Shown piece by piece: positions 57,396 through 64,000 of a stretch of 64,000 nt of DNA. This DNA comes from Crocinitomicaceae bacterium. GTDB taxonomy: Bacteria; Bacteroidota; Bacteroidia; Flavobacteriales_D; Crocinitomicaceae. Under the pieces are notes generated by a model, which was not told the DNA's origin, searched no databases, and saw only the letters and a list, made by a program, of their open reading frames with translations. Each line of letters begins with the position of its first letter. Position 1 is the first letter of the stretch. The DNA lies in NCBI GenBank assembly GCA_017984635.1, contig JAGNZC010000002.1, forward strand, positions 82,981 through 146,980. The letters run 5' to 3'. Both the position numbers and the translations under genes were made by a program.

Positions 57396-59621
57396 CTACT
57401 CACTCGCCAATAGCTCTTCATCTGTATCCCAACGCTGAACACGTTGCACACCTTCAACTCCTTCAAATTTACGCATCAATAATTCTAAATCATGCGTATC
57501 AATGACCAAGACTTTAATGCGGCCTTCGAAAATTCCGTCTTCTGTTTCAAATGAAATGGATTTCATGTTCACATTGTGCTCTTTGGAAATGATTTCCGTT
57601 AGACGATTCACCAATCCAAGGTTATCGATTCCTACAATTCGAATGGATGCCACACGCTCTTGAACCACAATTGATTGCCAACGTGCTTTCACACTACGGA
57701 AATTCATTTTGGATAACAAATTTTCAGCATTCGGACAATTGGTTCGGTGGATTTTGATTCCTTCATTAATGGTGATGAAACCAAATACCTCATCGCCTGG
57801 AATTGGATTGCAACAACGAGCTAATTGGTACTGAATATTCTTGAAATCTTCTCCAATGATAATCGTATCTTGCTTGGTATTGATTTTTGGATAGACGTCT
57901 TTTTCATGACGATCCATTTTCTGTTGCAAACCTTTCTTTTCGGAATGCAACATGCCATTTTCGATTTGTATGTAACGAATTTGACTCAAATCAATTTTTC
58001 CCTTCGCAATTCTAAAGTACAATTCAGTTGAATTAGGTAAACCGAAAAACCCTTCTAAGAATGAAATGTTTTCAGGTGTAAAACGCACATTGTATTGCTT
58101 GAATTTACGGGTAAGAATCTCTTTCCCATCTAATGCAATGGTTTTTCGTTCTTCGTTCAGCGAATTCTTGATTTTTTGCTTCGCACGCGCAGAAACCACG
58201 AATCGCAACCATTCTTCATGCGGTTTTTGCTTTGTCGAAGTAATGATTTCCAACTGATCGCCGTTCAACAATTGATAGCTCAATGGTACCAAACGGTTGT
58301 TCACTTTTGCACCAATGCATTTGTTACCAATATCTGTATGAATATCGTAAGCGAAATCCAAAATGGTAGAACCCGTTGGCAATACACGTAACTCCCCTTT
58401 TGGGGTGAAAACATAAATTTCGTCGGCAAATAAATTCGCTTTGAATTCATTGATAAAATCCAAGGCACTCACATCCGGATTTTCTAATAAATCTCGTATT
58501 TCAGAAATCCAACGGTCGAATTTACTTTCTTCCGAATTCGATTCTTTGTACTTGTAATGAGCCGCTAATCCTTTTTCAGCAATTTCATCCATTCGTTTAG
58601 ATCGAATTTGAACCTCCACCCATTTTCCTTGCAAGGACATTACTGTTGTATGCAATGATTCGTAACCGTTGGCACGAGGTGTTGAGATCCAATCGCGTAA
58701 ACGCTCCGGACTTGGTTGGTAAAAATCAGTAACGATACTGTATATTTTCCAACAATCTGCTTTTTCCATTTCAGGTTTCGAATCCACAATAATACGAATG
58801 GCAAAAACATCAAATACTTCCTCAAAAGGAATTTCTTTGTCGTGCATTTTTCGCCAAATCGATGCGATAGATTTAGTACGCGCTTTGATTTCGAAGTGAT
58901 AATTTTCGTGTTGCAACGCTTCTTTAATCGGATGTACAAAACGACGAATGAACCTACTTCGAACTTCTTGTGTCGATTTCAAGTTCGTTTCTATGTTTGT
59001 GTACACTTCTGGTTCACTGTATAACAAAGCCAAATCTTCCAACTCACCTTTTATGGAATACAAGCCCAAACGATGTGCTAAAGGAGCGTATAAAAATTTT
59101 GTTTCAGAAGCGATTTTCAATTGTTTATCCGCACGCATGCTTCCTAACGTTCGCATGTTATGCAAGCGATCTGCCAACTTAATTAAAACAACACGAATGT
59201 CATCCGAAATAGTTAAGATCATTTTACGGAAATTCTCCGCTTGAATGGATGCGTTTTCATCGAAAACTTCAGGAATCTTTGTTAATCCATCGATGATTAA
59301 TCGAACTTTTGGCCCGAATAAATCTTCTACATCTTGTAAGGTAATGTGCGTATCTTCAACCGTATCATGCAACAAAGCACACGTAATAGCCGTTGCGCCC
59401 AAGCCCATTTCTTCCGCACAAATTCGAGCAACGGCAATGGGATGATAAATATAAGGTTCGCCCGATTTTCTGCGCATTTCTTTGTGCGCATCGACAGCCA
59501 CATCAAATGCTTTGCGAATCATTTTAGTATCTTCTCGCGAACGATTTTTGGTCGCACGCAACAAGCCTTTGAAAGCATTCAATATTTCTTTACGTTCCTT
59601 TTCTAAATCAATTTCCTGCAT
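57396..59621 (-). CDS. Bifunctional (p)ppGpp synthetase/hydrolase (RelA/SpoT)
   Basis: 741 residues, full-length Rsh. HD hydrolase domain with LLHDTVEDTHIT (about 84-95), synthetase with RANGYESLHTTVMSL, then TGS (EIYVFTPKGELRVLPTGST), helical and conserved-cysteine regions (ARCCNPIPGDEVFGF) and a C-terminal ACT domain. Both the hydrolase and synthetase signatures look intact. It sets (p)ppGpp levels in starvation. Confidence 0.96.
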   Translation of the reverse strand: MQEIDLEKERKEILNAFKGLLRATKNRSREDTKMIRKAFDVAVDAHKEMRRKSGEPYIYHPIAVARICAEEMGLGATAITCALLHDTVEDTHITLQDVEDLFGPKVRLIIDGLTKIPEVFDENASIQAENFRKMILTISDDIRVVLIKLADRLHNMRTLGSMRADKQLKIASETKFLYAPLAHRLGLYSIKGELEDLALLYSEPEVYTNIETNLKSTQEVRSRFIRRFVHPIKEALQHENYHFEIKARTKSIASIWRKMHDKEIPFEEVFDVFAIRIIVDSKPEMEKADCWKIYSIVTDFYQPSPERLRDWISTPRANGYESLHTTVMSLQGKWVEVQIRSKRMDEIAEKGLAAHYKYKESNSEESKFDRWISEIRDLLENPDVSALDFINEFKANLFADEIYVFTPKGELRVLPTGSTILDFAYDIHTDIGNKCIGAKVNNRLVPLSYQLLNGDQLEIITSTKQKPHEEWLRFVVSARAKQKIKNSLNEERKTIALDGKEILTRKFKQYNVRFTPENISFLEGFFGLPNSTELYFRIAKGKIDLSQIRYIQIENGMLHSEKKGLQQKMDRHEKDVYPKINTKQDTIIIGEDFKNIQYQLARCCNPIPGDEVFGFITINEGIKIHRTNCPNAENLLSKMNFRSVKARWQSIVVQERVASIRIVGIDNLGLVNRLTEIISKEHNVNMKSISFETEDGIFEGRIKVLVIDTHDLELLMRKFEGVEGVQRVQRWDTDEELLASE

Positions 59622-59630
59622 GAATCTTAC

Positions 59631-60896
59631 TTATTTCGCCGGTAATATTTTTGCTTTCACTTCTCCAAATCCGATGCGAACACCATCTTTCTGGCAATGT
59701 CCACGCATAATAACTGTATCGTGATCTTGTATGAATTTACGTTCTGATCCATCTGCCATTTTTAATGGTTTCGTTCCCTTCCAAGCCAATTCTAACATTG
59801 AACCGTAAGAATCTTCAGTAGGACCTGAAATTGTACCTGAACCCATTAAATCACCACATTTTACATTACAACCGTTTACGGTGTGATGCGCCAATTGCTG
59901 CACCATGTTCCAATACATGTACTTGAAATTCGATCTTGAAACAACCGTTTCTGCAACATTCTCTGGTGCAATGGCTACTTCTAAGTGTAAGTCATATGAT
60001 TTTTTTCCTTCAAATGCTAAATAACTCAACACAGCAGGATCTTGTTTTGGCGACTCTACTTTAAATGGTTCAAGTGCATCCATTGTCACAACCCAAGCAG
60101 AAATAGAAGATGCAAAGTTCTTCGCTAAGAAAGGTCCTAATGGAACATATTCCCATGTCTGAATATCGCGAGCCGACCAATCGTTGAACAAAACCATTCC
60201 AAAAATGAAATCTTCTGCTTCCTCTGTAGAAATTGAATCACCCAATTGTTTTCCATCAAATGTGATAAAAGCTGTTTCTAATTCAAAATCTAAATTGCGA
60301 CAAGGAGAAAAAATTGGATCAGCTTGCGGGTCTGGTTTAATTTGACCTTTAGGACGGTGAATGTTAATGTCCGATAAAATTACTGAACTTGCTCTACCGT
60401 GGTAACCAACAGGAATCCACAACCAGTTTGGCAACAAAGCATTAGCAGGATCTCTGAACATTGTTCCTACATTTGTTGCGTGTTCACGTGATGAATAAAA
60501 ATCGGTGTAATCTCCAATTTGAACAGGCATACACGATTGTGTTGTTTCAACTGCATGCAATACAGAGGCACGATGAGCACTTAATGTAGAATTATTGGCT
60601 TGTAATAAAGAAGATAGTTCATTGCGCAATGCACGAACTGCCAACTTACCCTTTTTCATCAATGGATTTAAAAATTCTGCAGTAAAATCAGCGTTGTCGA
60701 AACCTAAATTTGACAAGAAGCCTAATTCATAAACAGCGCTAAGATCAAGAACGAAGTCTCCGATACGCACACCAACTCGTGGAGCTAAACTTGCTGTTTT
60801 AAAAATACCAAATGGTAAATTTTGAATTGGGAAATCTGAATTTTGAGGAACTTCAACCCATGAAGTTAAGGTTGGATTATTGGCAGAAATTGTCAT
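59631..60896 (-). CDS. fahA: Fumarylacetoacetase
   Basis: 421 residues. An N-terminal SH3-like domain and a C-terminal FAH domain with IGDYTDFYSSREHATNVGTMFRD, DFELETAF and NDWSARDIQ supplying metal ligands. It hydrolyses 4-fumarylacetoacetate to fumarate and acetoacetate, the last step in tyrosine and homogentisate breakdown. The other tyrosine-pathway genes are not in the window. Located 9 bases from the end of the RelA/SpoT start, same strand. Confidence 0.95.
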   Translation of the reverse strand: MTISANNPTLTSWVEVPQNSDFPIQNLPFGIFKTASLAPRVGVRIGDFVLDLSAVYELGFLSNLGFDNADFTAEFLNPLMKKGKLAVRALRNELSSLLQANNSTLSAHRASVLHAVETTQSCMPVQIGDYTDFYSSREHATNVGTMFRDPANALLPNWLWIPVGYHGRASSVILSDINIHRPKGQIKPDPQADPIFSPCRNLDFELETAFITFDGKQLGDSISTEEAEDFIFGMVLFNDWSARDIQTWEYVPLGPFLAKNFASSISAWVVTMDALEPFKVESPKQDPAVLSYLAFEGKKSYDLHLEVAIAPENVAETVVSRSNFKYMYWNMVQQLAHHTVNGCNVKCGDLMGSGTISGPTEDSYGSMLELAWKGTKPLKMADGSERKFIQDHDTVIMRGHCQKDGVRIGFGEVKAKILPAK

Positions 60897-60970
60897 TTAT
60901 ATCTTTTTTTGAATGTCATATTATGGACTATAAAGTTAAGTAAATTAAAGAAAAAAAAAGATTTCTTCAC

Positions 60971-61001
60971 AAAAAAACCACCTTCGAAATGAAGATGGTT
61001 T
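60971..61001 (-). terminator. Terminator of ychF
   Basis: An 11-bp stem AAACCACCTTC / GAAGATGGTTT with one mismatch, and a plus-strand A run (minus-strand T run) at 60971-60977, follows the leftward ychF gene. Remaining bases of this 148-base region hold no further gene. Confidence 0.75.
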
Positions 61002-61044
61002 AAAAGTGTCTGAAACACCAACGTTAATTCGTCTTTCTATATTT

Positions 61045-62142
61045 TTACACGTTGAATCTAAAGTGCATGATATCACCATCTTCAACAACGTATTCTTTTC
61101 CTTCTACTTTAAATTTTCCAGCATCTTTCACTGCAGATTCAGAACCTAAAGTTGTAAAATCATCGTACTTCATTACTTCAGCACGGATGAATCCTTTTTC
61201 AAAATCTGTGTGGATTACTCCAGCAGCTTGTGGCGCTGTCATTCCTTTTGTAATTGTCCATGCACGAACTTCTTTTACACCAACTGTAAAATACGTTTGT
61301 AAATTCAATAAGGCGTAAGCAGAGATAATCAAACGATTCACTCCTGGTTCTTCTAAACCTAATTCATCTAAGAACATTTTACGTTCTTCGTACGTTTCCA
61401 ATTCTGTGATGTCTGATTCAATTTTAGCACCAATCACTAAAACTTGTGCATTTTCATCTTTCACTGCTTCTATCACTTGATCAACATATGCATTGCCAGA
61501 CTTAACAGATGCTTCATCTACATTGCATAAATACAACACAGGTTTTGACGTGATTAATTGAAATTTAGCAACAATTGCTTGTTCTTTTTCATCAAATTCA
61601 ATTGCACGAACAGAAATACTTTTCTCTAAAGCTTCTTTGATTTTCGTTGCCAATTCATTTTCTTTCAAGATATCTTTGTCGCCCGATTTTAAAACGCGTG
61701 CTAAACCTGCCAATCGCTTTTCTATCGTTTCTAAATCTTTTAATTGTAATTCAATATCGATAATTTCTTTATCGCGAATTGGATTCACAGAACCATCAAC
61801 GTGAATGATGTTTCCATCGTCAAAACATCTTAATACATGAATGATTGCATCTGTTTCACGAATGTTCGCTAAAAACTGATTCCCCAATCCTTCACCTTTT
61901 GAAGCTCCTTTAACCAAACCAGCAATATCAACAATTTCCATCGTTGTTGGCATCACTCGTTGCGGATTCGCTAATGCTTCCAATTTTTCCAAGCGTGGAT
62001 CTGGCACGGAAATCGTACCTATATTTGGTTCAATCGTGCAAAAAGGGAAATTTGCAGATTGTGCTTTCGCATTCGATAAACAATTAAAAAGTGTTGATTT
62101 CCCTACATTTGGCAAACCAACAATACCACATTTTAAAGCCAT
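61045..62142 (-). CDS. ychF: Redox-regulated ATPase/GTPase YchF
   Basis: 365 residues, normal length. P-loop GLPNVGKST (8-16), VDIAGLVKGASKGEGLGNQFL, and a C-terminal TGS domain. The family (OLA1/YchF) binds ATP in preference to GTP and associates with ribosomes, linked to oxidative-stress responses. ATG 62142 is fixed by the P-loop distance. Confidence 0.95.
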   Translation of the reverse strand: MALKCGIVGLPNVGKSTLFNCLSNAKAQSANFPFCTIEPNIGTISVPDPRLEKLEALANPQRVMPTTMEIVDIAGLVKGASKGEGLGNQFLANIRETDAIIHVLRCFDDGNIIHVDGSVNPIRDKEIIDIELQLKDLETIEKRLAGLARVLKSGDKDILKENELATKIKEALEKSISVRAIEFDEKEQAIVAKFQLITSKPVLYLCNVDEASVKSGNAYVDQVIEAVKDENAQVLVIGAKIESDITELETYEERKMFLDELGLEEPGVNRLIISAYALLNLQTYFTVGVKEVRAWTITKGMTAPQAAGVIHTDFEKGFIRAEVMKYDDFTTLGSESAVKDAGKFKVEGKEYVVEDGDIMHFRFNV

Positions 62143-62158
62143 TTCTTTTTATTTTTTG

Positions 62159-62166
62159 CAAATATA
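62159..62166 (-). promoter_or_regulatory. -7 element (TATATTTG, minus strand) of ychF
   Basis: TATATTTG is identical to the tRNA-His -7 element and lies 17 bases upstream of the ychF ATG. No -33 element is evident. Confidence 0.5.
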
Positions 62167-62273
62167 ATTAATCAAAAGTTGAAAGGCTATTTTTAATGAA
62201 ACGAAATCCATAATAAATCAAGGCTTCTATTAAATAACATCAAAAGCTTTTTCTTAACTTCGCTTAAAAAAAA

Positions 62274-62804
62274 ATGTTACTTCCCATACTATTTGGATTT
62301 ATTTCCTTCATCCTTTTGTTAATCATTGTTGGACTCGTTTCAGCAAAAACGGTTTATGTGCAACAAACAGCTATTCTTTCAACAACTTCTGCTACTGCTT
62401 TTGATTCTATTGCCGATTTTCATCAATTTGTAAAATGGAATGCATGGTCAGCTAAAGACCCAAACATGCAACAAACGATTTCAGGAACACCAAAAACGGT
62501 TGGACACGCTTACCAATGGTCGGGAAATAAAAATGTTGGAACAGGTTCCATGGAAATTTTAGATATTAAAGAAGATTTAGGAATTGAAATGGCCTTAAAT
62601 TTTGGTCCACGTGGCGGTTCTAGATGTGGATTTGATTTTGAAGCACTTGCAGAAAATCAAACAAAAATCACATGGTGGTTTAAATCAGAAGTAGGAAGCA
62701 ATCCATTCAGACGTGTTTTTGGACTTATGATGGAACGCTTTATTACCAAAGATTTTGGTCAAGGATTAAAGAATTTACAACACTACTTAAACGCACAAAA
62801 ATGA
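62274..62804 (+). CDS. SRPBCC-family membrane-anchored protein
   Basis: 176 residues. An N-terminal membrane helix (about 2-23) and a START-like SRPBCC domain (FDSIADFHQFVKWNAWSAKDP, and GPRGGSRCGFDFEALAENQTKITWWF) resembling polyketide cyclase/dehydrase proteins. Small-molecule binding is likely; ligand unknown. The ATGA overlap with the peptidase gene indicates one transcript. Confidence 0.85.
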   Translation: MLLPILFGFISFILLLIIVGLVSAKTVYVQQTAILSTTSATAFDSIADFHQFVKWNAWSAKDPNMQQTISGTPKTVGHAYQWSGNKNVGTGSMEILDIKEDLGIEMALNFGPRGGSRCGFDFEALAENQTKITWWFKSEVGSNPFRRVFGLMMERFITKDFGQGLKNLQHYLNAQK

Positions 62805-64000
62805 AATTAACGATTCTTTTGGTTTTATCCGCTTTTGTTCTTAATGCACAAAAAAACGATTCAACTTTTATTAAATCTATTTACAACGAAGCATTGTCAC
62901 GCGGTGAATCGTATCAAAATTTAAAAAGTTTGTGCAAAGACATTGGCGCTCGACTTTCTGGATCTGCAGAAGCTGCAATGGCCATAGAATGGGGTAAAAA
63001 GAAAATGGAGAGTTATCAGTTTGACGCCGTTTACTTGCAAGAAATCAAAGTACCGCATTGGGAAAGAGGAACGAAAGAAAGTGGCTGGATTCGCACAAAA
63101 AAAGGCCAACTCATCAAAGTGAATTTATTAGCGCTTGGTGGTTCAATTGGTACAAATGGTCTACTCGAAGGAGAATTGGTACTTTTCAATCACATCGACG
63201 AATTGAAAAAAGCCTCAAAAACAGCTGTAGAAGGTAAAATCGTATTCATTAATCAACCTATGAACGAAGCAGAAATTAACACGTTCAAAGCGTACGGTGG
63301 ATGTTATTCTTTACGTGGAACTGGAGCAGTTGAAGGTGCTAAGTTAGGTGCAAAAGCAGTATTAATTCGTTCAATTGGAATGCCCGTTGATAAACACCCA
63401 CATACAGGTTCAATGCATTACGAAGCATCCGTAACTAAAATTCCTGCTGCTGCGTTATCAACTGAAGATGCAGAAATGCTAGCACAACTATTGCAAAAAG
63501 AAAAAGCTGAATTTGTGTTAGAAATGGATTGCAGAGATTATGAAGATGCCGTTTCTTACAATGTAATTGGAGAACTCAAGGGAACAACTCATCCGAACGA
63601 AATCATCACATTTGGAGGCCATTTAGATTCTTGGGATACAGGAGAAGGTGCGCACGATGATGGTGCCGGAATTGTACATTGTTTAGAAGCGTTGCGCATC
63701 TTAAACAAATTGAATTACAAACCGAAACATACCTTGCGCTTGGTCTTTTTCATGAATGAAGAAAATGGTAATAAGGGTGGAAAAACCTATGCAACTTGGT
63801 CAAAAAGCAAGAATGAACAACAAATTGCAGCCTTGGAAAGCGATCGTGGAGGATTTTCACCGCGTGGCTTTCAATGTGATGGCAACGAAACATTTCAAAC
63901 CCTGTTAAAATCATTTGCGCCAACATTTGCTCATTACGAGCTTTCCGAATTTGGCAAAGGATATGGAGGAGTTGATATCTCACCTTTGAAAGATGAATTC
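62801..64000 (+). CDS. Secreted M28 zinc peptidase, 3' partial
   Basis: 400 residues are visible; the frame is open to the window end. A signal peptide ends LNAQ (about residue 17). A PA-like insert lies before the catalytic zone. Zinc site: H274 in GGHLDSWDTG, D286 in HDDGAG, catalytic E320/E321 in MNEENGNKGG and D347 in ALESDRGG, as in family M28 aminopeptidases or carboxypeptidases. Start overlaps the SRPBCC stop in ATGA. Probably extracytoplasmic peptide degradation; any C-terminal sorting domain lies outside the window. Confidence 0.92.
   Translation, partial: MKLTILLVLSAFVLNAQKNDSTFIKSIYNEALSRGESYQNLKSLCKDIGARLSGSAEAAMAIEWGKKKMESYQFDAVYLQEIKVPHWERGTKESGWIRTKKGQLIKVNLLALGGSIGTNGLLEGELVLFNHIDELKKASKTAVEGKIVFINQPMNEAEINTFKAYGGCYSLRGTGAVEGAKLGAKAVLIRSIGMPVDKHPHTGSMHYEASVTKIPAAALSTEDAEMLAQLLQKEKAEFVLEMDCRDYEDAVSYNVIGELKGTTHPNEIITFGGHLDSWDTGEGAHDDGAGIVHCLEALRILNKLNYKPKHTLRLVFFMNEENGNKGGKTYATWSKSKNEQQIAALESDRGGFSPRGFQCDGNETFQTLLKSFAPTFAHYELSEFGKGYGGVDISPLKDEF

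Overview
The window is AT-rich, gene-dense bacterial DNA of Bacteroidetes type, most likely Flavobacteriales (possibly Crocinitomicaceae; that rank is a guess from gene content). The evidence is the recurring TAnnTTTG promoter element, the near absence of Shine-Dalgarno sequences, type IX secretion (T9SS) genes (PorX and PorE-like proteins), an OstA-like protein, Flavobacteria-style two-subunit methylmalonyl-CoA mutase, and many secreted proteins with short signal peptides ending in FAQ, FSQ or YAQ. I see no prophage, insertion sequence, CRISPR array or rRNA. No stretch longer than about 300 bases lacks a gene.

Layout. 1-6.8 kb: three tandem PorE-like proteins (TPR, five-bladed PD40 propeller, C-terminal OmpA-like domain); the first is cut by the window edge and the third has lost the carboxypeptidase-regulatory domain and the normal OmpA peptidoglycan-binding signature. 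6.8-12.2 kb: a DEDDh exonuclease, an FAH-family hydrolase, a three-gene polysaccharide/lipoprotein operon read leftward, and a DinB protein. 12.3-19.7 kb: tRNA-His, prfC, then the leftward operon porX-tsaE-ald-like-HSDR_N nuclease, a divergent HD phosphohydrolase and an O-methyltransferase. 19.7-20.4 kb: a higBA-type toxin-antitoxin operon with a perfect operator palindrome. 20.6-23.3 kb: TrmH-type methylase, murB, a membrane protein and a GNAT enzyme. 23.3-28.1 kb: a redox/sulfur block: katG with a signal peptide, divergent oxyR with both redox cysteines, and a yeiH-rhodanese pair behind a CRP/FNR-type inverted repeat.

28.1-35 kb: DEAD-box helicase, zinc-ribbon/Nif3 pair, an outer-membrane barrel and a large AsmA-like protein. 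35-39.4 kb: ChaN-like protein, then an LTA-synthase-like membrane phosphotransferase overlapping a diacylglycerol-kinase-family gene, a DUF1569 protein and an unlisted 51-residue membrane peptide. 39.4-43 kb: methylmalonyl-CoA mutase small and large subunits. 43-50.9 kb: secreted TPR protein, FtsB/DivIC, SpoIID-like protein, lpxB and surE, DinB, NlpC/P60, glyA. 50.9-56.6 kb: SDR, secreted protein, gmhA, and the tightly packed operon fur-STAS-purA-ostA. 56.7-64 kb: mazEF, the RelA/SpoT enzyme, fumarylacetoacetase, ychF, an SRPBCC protein and the start of a secreted M28 peptidase cut by the window end.

Most genes are housekeeping or envelope functions. The parts most worth a second look are the PorE-like triplet with its diverged third member, the LTA-synthase/lipid-kinase pair, the regulatory palindromes (katG/oxyR, rhodanese-yeiH, higBA, mazEF), the alanine dehydrogenase homolog without its catalytic histidine, and the 51-residue membrane protein. 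I did not find a convincing undescribed defence or mobile system.
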